NCBI GenBank assembly: GCA_003427395.1
Contig: BFEA01000613.1
Coordinates: forward strand, 734,781 to 762,644
From: Chara braunii
Lineage: Eukaryota; Streptophyta; Charophyceae; Charales; Characeae
Length of the DNA stretch: 27,864 nt
Direction of reading: 5' to 3'
Every line of letters starts with the position of its first letter. Within the stretch, counting starts at the first letter, position 1. Position numbers and translations under genes: made by a program. This document shows positions 9,130 to 19,406 of this stretch, piece by piece. Under the pieces are notes generated by a model. The model did no database searches and had not been told where the DNA came from. It worked only from the letters and a program-made list of their open reading frames with translations.

Positions 9130-9489
9130 ACTCACCGAAGCTCTCAGAAAGAGCTTTTTGTTCGCCCGCAGTCGTGAGTATAAGACTAAATGACTATTGT
9201 GTCATTCAGGCATTATGCATTCGTAGCGAAACGTTTCTTACAGCGAAAGATGAGAACGAATGAACGCTATTGGTGTTTCTCAGGTGATTGATAGCCGTGA
9301 GATATCGATCGCAGCTGACGGTGTTAGCACCTCGGCATTCGCGTCCTTACCACACCACTCGCTGAAGCTCTCATAAAGAGCTTCTTCGTCGCCTGCGGTC
9401 ATCGGTATTAGACTTGCTAATGACTATCGTATCATAGGCACTGGGCGTTCATAGCGAAATGTTTCGTTGTTTTACGACAAAGGATGAGA
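9130..9489 (+). repeat. Copy A right half (9130-9262) and copy B (9265-9489)
   Basis: Copy A resumes with CCGAAGCTCTCAGAAAGAGCTT and ends near GAATGA. Copy B carries both halves continuously through GAAGCTCTCATAAAGAGCTTC, GGTATTAGACT, TAGCGAAA and GATGAGAATGAATGA. Divergence of roughly 15-20% suggests an older duplication. Confidence 0.85.
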
Positions 9490-10257
9490 ATGAATGAAGG
9501 CAAGCCTCATCATGTCAATTACAAGCGACTCGCATTCACGTTTTTTGCTTAGCAGTGGGATGAGGGTTGAGAAGATCGCGTAGTTGTTACTTCCCCTTTC
9601 GCAGTGGGATGAGCGTTCATAGCGAATCTTTACAGACCTGTTACTTCAGCTGTGCGTTCTTAGCTCGCAATGATTAATCATTCAGCTTGACATATTCGAT
9701 CAGATGGGCTGTCATGTAAAATTGTGGCTGGCGGGGGAAGGATCGTGTGCCAGGCTGTTTCGAGGCTGTTTGCGCGCTTGTGTGTCCGCGCGCGCGTGCT
9801 TGTGCATGTAGGTGACTTGTCGTAGTGTCCCTGCGTTCTCTGGGCCTGTGCAATAACCGTTTGCTATCCGGCCAATTACATAGGAAGCCCGACACTATCG
9901 TTAAGCTTGTTGAGTGCCAACTTCTCTCGATCGGACATCGTTCTCAGTGCAGAAGCGACCATCTCATGCCCACGAAAGGAAGGAACCACCATGGCATTGG
10001 AAAACAAAAAAGGAACACCGCGTCATGTCGATCGATGGCTGGTTCGCCCAGGACGAGGATTCGCGTGCTGACTAAGAACAAGGTCGGGCTGCTAGAAGGA
10101 TGGTGGGCAGCGAACTAAGAACAAGCTGGCCGCTGCAAGAATGGAGGACCGGTACGCATCGAAACACAAAGCTGCATTTGCCCTCATGCTCAGTGTAGAA
10201 TAATTTGCCCTGCCGTAAGCTTGGCTCCTGCACTGGTGAGCGAACAGACACGCCAAA
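9490..10257. other. Gene-free stretch with minor duplications
   Basis: GCAGTGGGATGAG occurs twice (near 9553 and 9601), and CTAAGAACAAG(G/C)T occurs twice (near 10073 and 10116). No gene, RNA or element is recognised. Confidence 0.5.
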
Positions 10258-10261
10258 GCAG

Positions 10262-10276
10262 ACACAGACACACTCA

Positions 10277-10347
<71 letters not shown>
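10262..10347. repeat. (CA)n microsatellite
   Basis: A nearly pure CA dinucleotide tract interrupted by a few A/C substitutions. Frames through it (poly-Cys/Val on the - strand) are artefacts. Confidence 0.95.
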
Positions 10348-10350
<3 letters not shown>

Positions 10351-10377
10351 TAGCTACACACCATAAAAGATGATGAA

Positions 10378-10960
10378 AGAAATTTAGAAAATCAGTAACA
10401 AAACATTAAAATGGAATAATAAATAAATAATAATAAGTAGTAAAATAAATAAAATTTAAAAGAAATAAATAATGATTAAATAAATAGATAAAATATATAA
10501 AATAAAAAATAAATATTAAAAAATTAATAAATATTAATGATAAGAAAGAAAATAAATATAACATAAAATGGTAAAATAATTAAAAGAAGGAATTAAAAAA
10601 TAATAAAAAGAATAAAAATAAAATAAATAAATAAATATATAAATAAATAAACAAATAAAAATATAAATAAATAAATAATTTTTTTATAATAAATAAATAA
10701 ATAAATAAATAAATAAAATAATTAAACCCACTTTTTAATAAATAAATAAATAAATAATTAATAAAAATAAAAAATAAAAAATAAAAATAGGTAAATGAAT
10801 AAGTAAACAAACAATACAAATAAATAAATAACGAAAATAAAATAAAATTAATAGGTTAAAACTCAAAATTAAATATAATAATACCGAAATAATAAATTAA
10901 CTAAAATACAAATATACATAGCAAAAATAATAAAGTTAGAATATAACCAATCTATTAGAC
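10378..10960. repeat. A/T-only low-complexity stretch with AAAT repeats
   Basis: About 580 bp composed almost entirely of A and T with strong A excess on the + strand. It is built from AAAT/AAATA units; G is rare and C rarer still. No gene. It leads into a short C-run at about 10966-10975. Confidence 0.9.
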
Positions 10961-11180
10961 CCTTAACCCCCCCCCCTGAAATACAGGTACGAGCAAATGA
11001 CTGTCTGCAAATCTAAGAGTCAATCCACCTATACCTTACCTAAGCCTCATAGCATAACTCCACCAGGCTCTGGTATGTATAACACAAATCTATGCCAGAC
11101 AAACCAGTTATGGGTCACCAGCTTCCTATTGATAAAAATGTAAAGTTAGGAAAATAATAACAAATGAAAAAACGAAATAC

Positions 11181-11185
<5 letters not shown>
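10961..11185. other. Short unique segment before a long poly(A)
   Basis: Unassigned sequence between the A/T-only block and the 86-nt A-run. It might be the 3' part of a retro-copy on the + strand, but I found no matching TSD or coding content. Confidence 0.4.

Positions 11186-11271
<86 letters not shown>
11186..11271 (+). repeat. 86-nt uninterrupted poly(A)
   Basis: A pure A homopolymer followed by CTTATTTTCTC. It is far longer than the other tracts here. It could be a retrotransposon tail or an assembly-extended homopolymer. Confidence 0.9.
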
Positions 11272-11273
<2 letters not shown>

Positions 11274-14197
11274 TATTTTCTCATATGTCACGGCCATCCC
11301 GAAACGGCGCGACTGACACACAAGAATACAAACACGTGCACGAGGAAGAAAAAGAAGGTACGACAAAAAGCGATTACCGCCATAGCCACTTACGAAGAAA
11401 AAGAACGGAATCCCGTTCCACTATACCTTCACTCCGATCTTTTTTCTATCCTTCTTCTAGTACGCTCTCTATCCCTAGTTAAATCGCATCAACTTAGTTC
11501 ACTGGCCTGTATGATTAAAATCGTTTTAAAATTTTGCGACTGCACCTCGCAAATATTCACTCTGCTGTTGTATATGCTGTTGTTTTGTTTTGCTCCTTTG
11601 CTCTGATGGAAGGTGAGTTAATTTTACAAATTAGGGTACCACTGTCGCAAACCTATTCGCTATACTAATGACCCTTGTGCACGAAGGTCACCATATCTCC
11701 CTTTCATACACAATATTTTTGCACTAAAAACGCCTAATATGCCGGTTCGTAACTTATAATTTTCTCCCCTATATTCAAAAGAATTTCTTCACTTCTACGT
11801 CGCTTACAAATGCAGAATAACTATTGTATACGACGGTACGTTTTCGAGTCTCTCGATGCCTTGGGTCGTACATAGAACTTCTGTCAAAACCCGTCGACGT
11901 ACTTTTCTTTTCTGTTTTTTTTTTTAAAATACTCATGCAATCTCTTTAACTACATTCCCCTGGTTTACTTCGTTATCTTCCTTGAGATGTCAAAGTAACC
12001 CTTAAACAGTACACCGAGGTAATCACCTAACTGGCACTCCGACCTTTATTCGCTCTCTCTCTCTCTCTCCCCCTTTCTCTCTCTCTCTCACTCTCTCTCT
12101 CTCGCTCTTTATCACTCTCCCTCTCTCTCGCTAACGCTTTGCTGATAAACTTTTGCTTATACTTCTTGCTTTTCTCCTCTCAGTGCTTGAGGGTTGCATG
12201 CCTGACCGACTGAAACCCCTAATCTATAAATCAAAGCGATCCGTAGCCTTACTAAAATCGGCCCCTAATCAGACTGCTAGTTGCTATAGTGTTGTACATG
12301 GCCGTATTAAGAACGTAAAATCCATCCCATATATCTGCTATCATCTTATGATTTCCAACATTAGGTATGAGCAATTCGTAGAAAATAATTTTTTTTTACG
12401 ACCCTCCACGTATCTTCTTACTCCTCCACGCGCTCCTAAGACTCGAGTTAAAAAGGGTTCGCTGCTGGTACCTTTTGTGTTATACCTTAGTTGACTTCCA
12501 AAAGTCAGACTGACATACGATCTTGTATATGCTTACCAAACAACCCCCCAGCCCCTATACAACACACATAACCCTGCAGATATACAGTCACATCTATACG
12601 GGGACGCGCGCGTACGGGCGATAGTATATATATATATATATATATATGTATATGTGTGTACGTATGTAGGGGTTGGTACCTGTTGTATCTATAGTTATAC
12701 ACATATACATCTCGCAATACTGAAGTAATGCGAGCAAAATAATAGAACCTCTGAAAAAACATCGTGCTCTAGCTCAGTATAAATAAATATTAGTCGGTAA
12801 AATGCATCTTACTAAATGCCAATTCATTTGACGCAGCCTTTCTGTCATTTAAAATTTGTCCTAGAGCAATGATGCGTCCAGTATCCGCATATGATTTCAT
12901 CCTTTGTTCATTAATCGGTCTCTCGCAATCATAAAAAATTAAAAACCATTGTCATTACCATACGCATCATGCATGCCAAATCCGCTCGTATCCCCTGCAC
13001 ACATAGCTACCATTTGATTTGTTGCTCTTATGTTCTAAGTATCTCAGTGTATGGTTGTCACACTTGGGTATATATACGTAGATATATGACTATATTCATA
13101 CGAAAGCATAATTGTTGGAATGATATTTTCATGATTTGGTATAGATCACACTCAGATTCGGCTGTAATTAACATTCCTGGACAAAGCAAATTCTTTCTTA
13201 GCACCGCTTTCGATCTCATAATACTGTGATTAAAAGAATACTATGGTACCTGCTACCCTCTTCCCGTTCTCTTTTCGCTCACTCTCTGTCTCTCCCTCTC
13301 TATCTTCTTCTCTCTCTCTCTCTCTCCTGCGCTCTCTCTCTTTCTCTCTCCCCCCGTCTCTCCCTTTCTCCCTCTCTATCTCGTGTCTCCGGATTTACCC
13401 TCGACCATCCCAAGTATCAGATTCCACCCATCAGCTTTTAGTATATAACAAAAAAAAATAAAAATAAAAATAAAAATAATAATAATAATAATAAAAATAA
13501 AATAAAATTGAAAACTAAAAAATTAAAAATTAAAATAAAATAATAAAAATAAATAAATAAATAATTAAAATAACAAATCAAATATTAATAAAACAATAAA
13601 TTGAACACGGTTCTCAACATACATTGCACCTTTAAGGAATTCCTGATGATATATACAACAATGATTTCGAAAACATCCCCAAAGAACCCCCCCAAACAAA
13701 TTCCGCAAGTAGTAATGAACCCGTACAGAACTGACTTAACCAACAACTATCGATGGTTAAATGTCTTAAAATCTCCTCCTTATCTGATTAATAGTAAGCT
13801 TTGTGCTCTCCTATCTGAAGAAGAGTCCAAACCCACTATCTTCAGGCAACAGCCCCTATGCCATGGCCGCGACCCAACATCGACGAGTTTCCACACAATT
13901 TAAACACATGCATGCTAACCGATCTCGTCCTACTTCCCTTGCAAAGAGTAACTCGGCGCAGAAAATAGAGGTGCAACGCAAATTTTTCTAAAAAAGACAT
14001 ATCCAAATCAACAGTAGAGATACATGACCACCCGCAAACTACACACATCATCTCTCAAAAACAGATCGCTATCAGCACACGTAATCATTTGTCAAACCTT
14101 GAAGCATAACCCAATACAAAGAACGTATAACCGGCTTACCACTCATAGCCCTCCGCTATGTTTTAAACACCGGTCATACACATTTGGAGGTTCCAAC
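11272..14197. other. AT-rich unassigned block with microsatellites
   Basis: The composition is visibly more AT-rich than the 15-20 kb region. It contains CT-rich tracts (about 12051-12132 and 13262-13388), a (TA)n at 12625-12647 and an A/T-rich AAAT tract at about 13448-13590. All frames are short and unrecognised. I see no tRNA, rRNA or mobile-element signature. Confidence 0.5.
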
Positions 14198-14282
14198 ACA
14201 CGCACACACACGCACACGCACACACACACACACACACACACANNNNNNNNNNNNNNNNNNNNNNNNNNNNNNNNNNNNNNNN

Positions 14283-14354
<72 letters not shown>
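14198..14354. repeat. (CA)n - 40-N gap - (GA)n compound microsatellite
   Basis: CA repeats run to 14242, then exactly 40 N (14243-14282), then pure GA repeats to 14354. The gap sits inside simple sequence, so its true length and whether the two flanks are contiguous are unknown. Confidence 0.95.
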
Positions 14355-14356
<2 letters not shown>

Positions 14357-15239
14357 GATACTGCGTGAAGTGGATAGAGAGATTTCATTAGCAGGGGCAG
14401 TCGTGTGGTTTTGCAATCAATTATTATTTTCCTCTTGTAATCGAATGAGCCAGACCCGGTGCGAGGAGAGCTGGCAGAAAGCTTAACGAGCTTTGTTATG
14501 AGCATCTAGCAGCGAGTTTCACCGAGACTTTCGAGCTTTTCTAGTTAATATCTGATCGAACGAGTTCCACCAAGACTTTACCAACTGCGGCAAATGGGCT
14601 CGACGTATACATCCAGTCGCAGCCCTGGTGCGTCTGCTGAAACTCCGTGCGAAACTTGGGTTCTCGCTAGACACATGTTGGACGGGCCTCGAAAGATTTT
14701 CGTGATTAGCTCGTCCTTAACCGGCTTCTGGCTCGTTGCATTCCTAAAAAGTGTGTATCTAGGTTGTCATAACGTAGTCTCTTCTACTCGCATTAAGGAG
14801 GGTGGGGGGGGCGCGGGGGGGAAGCTGTATTTCGGTCAATCGGGCTCCATCACATACGGAATTTTCAGGATGCTGTCGTTACTCCAGCGAACTACGTCAT
14901 ATAATTTCGAAACTAGGTAGAAACGGCTGTCTTCTTACTGGTTTTAGAGATTCTAGGGCGCGTCGTAGAGAGCTTTTCACATAATTTTGTTGTAATTTGG
15001 CTTTCGGGAGTTGTTATAAAGACGCTATGGAAGGACAGAAGAACAGTTTTCTATGGACCATACGTTATTTTTGCATGTGTTCAGCGCGACCCTTAGCCAG
15101 GGGCACGAATCGGTAATCACCCAACTTTAACGCTCTGCCTTCCTGTCGCTGCTCTTGTGGCGACTTCTGCGCCGTTCCGCCTCAGCCACGTCGATCCGCG
15201 CCGTCTGCCTGACCATTTGATCGGATTTGACTCCTTTGG
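14355..15239. other. Gene-free stretch
   Basis: It holds a G-rich stretch near 14801-14821 (two long G runs). The 12-mer GGGCACGAATCG at 15101-15112 recurs at 15449-15460 on the other side of the U6 copy. No gene is recognised. Confidence 0.5.
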
Positions 15240-15254
15240 TTTCCCCTTCTTTTT
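15240..15254 (-). repeat. 3' target-site duplication of the U6 retropseudogene (-)
   Basis: TTTCCCCTTCTTTTT on the + strand, matching 15375-15389 (TTTCCCCATCTTTTT) at 14 of 15 positions. Confidence 0.75.
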
Positions 15255-15374
15255 TTTTTTTTTTCCCCTTTTCCTTCTTTTGGACCAATTCTCGATTTGT
15301 GCGTGTCATCCTTACGCAGGGGCCGTGCTAATCTTCTCTGTATCGTTCCAATTTAAACAGATGTCCCGATGGAC
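15255..15374 (-). pseudogene. U6 spliceosomal snRNA retropseudogene with A-rich tail
   Basis: The - strand reads a near-full-length U6: 5' hairpin GTCC-ATCG-GGAC, then AATTGGAACGATACAGAGAA with an intact ACAGAGA box, GATTAGCACGG with the AGC triad, CCCCTGCG(T)AAGGATGACACG and CACAAATCGAGAA ending near GGTCCAAAAG (RNA part about 15277-15374). After the 3' end comes an A-rich tail (AAGAAGGAAAAGGGG then about 14 A) instead of the T-run expected of a Pol III terminator. No TATA-like box lies at the expected upstream spacing. With the flanking 15-bp direct repeat, this is an inserted RNA copy rather than a transcribed U6 gene, although its sequence is close to functional. Confidence 0.9.
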
Positions 15375-15389
15375 TTTCCCCATCTTTTT
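15375..15389 (-). repeat. 5' target-site duplication of the U6 retropseudogene (-)
   Basis: TTTCCCCATCTTTTT on the + strand, immediately adjoining the U6 5' end. On the - strand the duplication begins at a CCG/AAAAAG step. Confidence 0.75.
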
Positions 15390-16738
15390 CGGTTAGCTCG
15401 TCGGGATTTGAATTTGTTCTACTGGACTGCTTTGGTACAACAACAATCGGGCACGAATCGAAGTAGTAAGTAGTTCCTACATTCCTTTCTCTTCCCGCTC
15501 CCCTCCGCCTCCCTAAGTTGGGTTCGATCCTTTATATCGTTCAGCAGTATCATCGTTGAGCAGAGGGTGGATGATGATATTCTTCGTGACGCGTTCAGAT
15601 TGTTCGGAAATAAATGAAGTCGAGGAAAATAAAGTCGGACCTGTCGGTTCGGGAAAACAAGAAGATGATTGTTCGCCTTTTCTTTTTTGCACTGGAGGCC
15701 TATTCCCCTAGTATTCCAGCCTTGCCGTCCAAGTTGTGAGTGCTCTGTTTTTGGTGTTTTGATCGATTACGACAGAAGCATGCCGTGGCTTGTTACTTTT
15801 TTGCACGTGTCATTCGCATCTGTTTCCGCTTCCATCCAATTTGTTATACAAAAGAGCTCTAGGAAGCGGGAAAGTAAAGTAATGCCCCTTCGTTGTGGAT
15901 GAGGTCAGCATGGCGTGGCTGGAAGGTGGTGCCTTTCTCTGGGCATTTTCGGTGGCTGACATGTATGCAATTAGATCCGTGGGACGTGATGTTTTGTTAC
16001 CGTCAGAGTGCGGAGGAGAGAACAACACGTACCCTGTCGGAGCATGCACCTAACCATCTGCATGTCCAGGTGGAGAATCTACTCGGTGTCTGGTTTAACT
16101 TTTGGCATTTCTCTCGAAGACACTTCGAGTGAAACGGAACACAAAAGGGGAGATGGTTTCGATTTGACTCATCCGATTGCGGCTGCTGTTGGTGCAGACA
16201 TCGCAGGCGAATGATTGGTCGCTCGCTTGAAGTGGACCGGAAACACATGGAAACAAGCATAGGGAATAACGATGCAATGAACGTAGTCTGACATCTGACC
16301 CGCTATTTGTCCCAAACAAGAAAGGAACTCTGCTACGTGTCCAGTGCCCAAGGCGGAACACATGTACAAGTGAAGAATGAAACTTCAGAGGACTCATGGG
16401 CATTGGGCTCACGCCGTCAACCTTACAGCAAAACGCAAAACCAGCAGGCAAATTCTGTATACAAATCCATCCAAGAACTGCACCTAAACACAAAACCAAC
16501 CATGACTTGTTGTATCCAAAAAAAATGTCCAAAGTGAATCTATACCCTCTGCAGTACACAATGCTTACCAGCGCAGGGCAGACCGGCCAACGTTTGCGGA
16601 TCCCGAGCACACGGGCTGTCAGTGAAGAAACTCAGTGGACCTTCTGCCAGTCCAATTGAATGAGTTGTCGGTCTTTTTTGTTTTTCCGGTCGTTTTCGTG
16701 TTTCCTTCTTTTTTTAATTATATTTGATTTTCCCCTCC
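15390..16738. other. Gene-free stretch; one unassigned 171-codon ORF
   Basis: The longest frame is 16095-16610 on the - strand (171 codons). I recognise no domain, signal peptide or motif in it, and the + strand across the same region has comparably open frames, so it is probably chance. GGGTTCGATCC near 15518 matches a tRNA B-box consensus but has no convincing A box. Confidence 0.4.
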
Positions 16739-16948
16739 TTTTTTTTTTTTCTTTTTTTTTGTGGTTAAACCGCCACTACCTTTCACAGGCAAACGCGCAA
16801 AGTCCCAGCTTGTAGCCTACAAGGTGGAATTCGTGGCCTCGGGGCAGGTCGTGGTGGTTTAACAATACAACTGATATATTCAACGGGAAAAGATTTCCCC
16901 CGTTCTATCCGTAGGATCTAGCATGTACGGCAAAGTGCTAACCACTGG
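16739..16948 (-). mobile_element. Possible SINE-like retro-copy (weak)
   Basis: Read on the - strand it starts near GTCCAGTGGTTAGCACT, which resembles the D-arm of tRNA-Glu/Asp, and ends in an A-rich tail (T-rich at 16739-16761 on +). No clear B box and no confident TSD were found. The only supports are the tail and the tRNA-like head. Confidence 0.25.
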
Positions 16949-16967
16949 ACATATGCAAAGCCCTGCT

Positions 16968-17135
16968 TTGTTTTTTTTGTCTTTTTTTTTCAGGGGACGG
17001 CCTTTGGATATCATCATTAAACCTTCGGTCCCAGGTAATTCACGATTATTTTGTCCGGTTCATCCGATTGCATCTTCATTCCAACTTGGTTCTATATTTC
17101 GACTGTTCAGGGCTGCGCCAACCGAGCTAGGCCCG
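16968..17135 (-). mobile_element. tRNA-derived SINE, copy A
   Basis: The - strand carries a head CCTAGCTCGGTTGGCGC (A-box-like), a degraded B-box region and a body colinear with copy C (GATGCAATC-like, GAATTACCTGGG). Its 3' end AAAGGCCGTCCCCTG is followed by an A-rich tail (T-rich 16968-16990 on +). Divergence is higher than in copies B and C, and no convincing TSD was seen. Confidence 0.65.
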
Positions 17136-17162
17136 TTCGTCGAGCTACATGTAGGCCCGTTC

Positions 17163-17176
17163 GTGAACCCTGAGTT
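17163..17176 (-). repeat. 3' target-site duplication of SINE copy B
   Basis: GTGAACCCTGAGTT on +, an exact match to 17320-17333. Confidence 0.88.
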
Positions 17177-17319
17177 GTTTTTTTTTTAAAAGGGAGCGAC
17201 GGCCTTGAGATGTTATCATTGAGCTGACCGGCCCCAAGCAAGTTCCATCATCTGGATTCGAACACAGGTCTGTATTTCAACAGTTCATGGGTGTGGTCCC
17301 CACTGAGCTAGGCTCTTGG
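17177..17319 (-). mobile_element. tRNA-derived SINE, copy B (full-length, TSD-bounded)
   Basis: On the - strand the element begins CCAAGAGCC and has an A box TAGCTCAGTGG (+ 17301-17312) and, about 40 nt on, a B box GTGTTCGAATCC (+ 17254-17263), the internal Pol III promoter of tRNA genes. The tRNA-unrelated body runs through GGGGCCGGTCAGCTCAATGA, CATCTCAAGGCCGTCGC and TCCCTTTT to an A tail (T-run at about 17177-17186 on +). A perfect 14-bp duplication encloses the 143-bp element. It encodes no protein and would depend on LINE reverse transcriptase. The intact promoter boxes leave it potentially transcribable. Confidence 0.88.
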
Positions 17320-17333
17320 GTGAACCCTGAGTT
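17320..17333 (-). repeat. 5' target-site duplication of SINE copy B
   Basis: GTGAACCCTGAGTT, exact match to 17163-17176. On the - strand the context is CTGAAAACTCAGGG, so the duplication abuts a G-AAAA step. Confidence 0.88.
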
Positions 17334-18577
17334 TTCAGTTCGGATCCTGAATAACTTTACTTGCCTATGGTCGGTCAGTACGGCGATGATACTTCAAGGC
17401 TGTCGGAACGGCTGGATATCGTCGCTGTAGCCACACAGGCTATATCTCCTTCGACTCTTGTAATGGGGACGTGGCGCGGTCCCAGATCCCTGGATTCTTC
17501 TATCTGGACGTGGATTCAGAGGATCAATGGCGAGAAGCACTGCTGCCTCGGGGTTAAGTGAGAGACCTTGCCCCTGGTGCCTCACGAGACGTCAAGAAAT
17601 ACTTTTTCCAGAAGCCAAGTCCCACTAGATGGTGTTCTTCATTTCTGGGCATGGATCTGCGTATTCCCGCCACAATCGGCGGTCAAGAGTAAAGAACATA
17701 CGCCAGTGGGACCTAGCCCCAGTTCGTTTGGCTCCTGTTTGGTTTGTACGGGGCCAGGTCCCAGTTGCCCGGATCTTTCGTTTCTGCCCGTTGATCTTCT
17801 GAAGCTGACGGTCAAAAATAAAGGACGCTGGCAAGTGGCACCTCTCCAGAGTTTGCCTGGTTCCTCCCTTGCATGACCAGCGTCCATCAGGATTTAGCCT
17901 CTTACGTAGTGGTCTACCCGGAATCGACGACTTCGCAATATGATGATTGCCCGTGCTGATTTGGCTAGCGTGTTTGTCTCGTTCGTCCAGCCGGGACTGA
18001 GCGTTTCTCACCGTCGGTCTCCAAGATCAACGGCCGCAAAGAGCTCAGCCCCACAAATGCCCTGGTTACCGGACGCCTCTGGGTGTTCGCTTGGGATTGG
18101 TGAGGAAACAGAGGGGATCGGTAAGGAGAGAGGAAACCCAGCAACTACGTGATATGTCTCTCGTTGATGCACTTTTCGTTCCTAATTCGGACCGTTTCTC
18201 GGCTTGCCTATGTCACGGTTGCGTGGATGCTGCGCTGGGCCCGTGCCAGTTTTGTGCATCTGTCGTTCCGAGCGTTCTGGACGACGTCGATGAACTGCCA
18301 TATTTACTTTTCGGTTAATGCATCTCTTTTGATGCATTTCTTTTTGTTCACGCCCTTCTTCTCATACGTTTCCATTTTTGACAAAGCGCTTCCTTGCCAC
18401 GAGCGAGTTCGACCGTTGCCCCGCGAGGTTGAGCCACGCGCTTGGACGTTGTTTCCCACACCCCCCTCCATTTCCGTCCCTTCGTCTGCTCAACCCTAGG
18501 GGCGTAGTAATGCTTGGTCTTTCTATGCTGAATGTGGCCACAAATGTGTGGAGATACATACGGGAAACTCGCATTGT
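17334..18577. other. Gene-free stretch with a diverged internal duplication
   Basis: Segments near 17683-17745 and 17808-17870 share CGGTCAA(G/A)A(G/A)TAAAG, CAGTGG-like plus CACCT/ACCT, and TTTG(G/C)CT(C/G)(C/G)T. A related CGCCAGTGGCACTTAGCCCC lies near 19830. Open frames overlap on both strands and none is recognised. Confidence 0.5.
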
Positions 18578-19043
18578 GAGTATTCCCTCTGTCTGCCTTT
18601 TCCTGTGTACTCCGATTTCGCGGATGGTAGTTACGGGTACATTGATTGCTGCAGCCATGTGGGGACCCCAGTGTGGTCATGTGGAAGCGAACTATCAACT
18701 GTTCGGGGTTGTCTTTCTCTGGACTTGGCTCGACTGAAGATTCGCTCCGGGCCCTTTCAACCGCTTCGAGGTTTCGTAGGCCAGGTTGCATGTCTCCCAG
18801 CCGAGCGCCTGAGTATTCCCTCTGTCTGCCTTTTCCTGTGTACTCCGATTTCGCGGATGGTAGTTACGGGTACATTGATTGCTGCAGCCATGTGGGGGCC
18901 CCAGTGTGGTAATGTGGAAGCGAACTATCAACTGTTCGGGGTTGTCTTTCTCTGGACTTGGCTCGACTGAAGATTCGATCCGGGCCCTTTCAACCGCTTC
19001 GAGGTTTCGTAGGCCAGGTTGCCTGTCGCCCAGCCGAGCGCCT
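18578..19043. repeat. 233-bp tandem duplication, about 98% identical
   Basis: The units 18578-18810 and 18811-19043 are exactly the same length and abut without spacer. I see about five substitutions (for example GTGGGGACC/GTGGGGGCC, GGTCATG/GGTAATG, TTCGCTCC/TTCGATCC, GCATGTCTCC/GCCTGTCGCC). Frames through it (for example 18548-18970 on +) are repeat-derived and unrecognised. Confidence 0.95.
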
Positions 19044-19394
19044 GACTGGTGTTCTGATTCGGTCCGATGTTCGGTGAGAAGCTGGCCAATCACGGGCTGA
19101 GAGCTCCAGACAGCGAGGGTTTTCCGGAAAGGCAGGGCAGGGGGCACGTAGGCTGCCGCACCTCTGCACTCCCACTGCGTGCGTGAAGGAACGGAAAGTG
19201 ACGGCATTTTTCCAAAAAAATCGTTCGACGTACATTCTTATATGTGGCAGTCGTGACAGGCGGACTGGAGCCGCCTGCCTCCTGGTCGCCTCTCGGCTTA
19301 GGGCGGGATCGCGCTAGGCTTCACATTAGGCCATACTCGCACTTTCCCAATCTCTTCCGTGGGGTGGAAGTGATCGCACTGAATGATGGCACAG
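19044..19394. other. Gene-free stretch
   Basis: No RNA, element or coding signature is visible. Confidence 0.5.
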
Positions 19395-19406
19395 GACTTC
19401 TGCTTT
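19395..19406 (-). repeat. 3' candidate TSD of SINE copy C
   Basis: GACTTCTGCTTT, 11 of 12 identical to 19595-19606. Confidence 0.6.

Noticed and set aside
8593-9177. 194-codon Lys/Asn/Glu-rich open frame
   Set aside because: It is produced by the GAA/AAT simple-sequence insertion and runs through a duplicated non-coding flank.
15510-15530. GGGTTCGATCC, a good tRNA B box
   Set aside because: No A box at the right distance and no cloverleaf could be drawn.
16095-16610. 171-codon frame on the - strand
   Set aside because: No recognisable motif, overlapping open frames on both strands and no promoter or splice context. Kept only as a note in the region entry.
18348-19207. Overlapping 119-170-codon frames on both strands
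   Set aside because: They repeat the same peptide because of the 233-bp tandem duplication and match no family I know.
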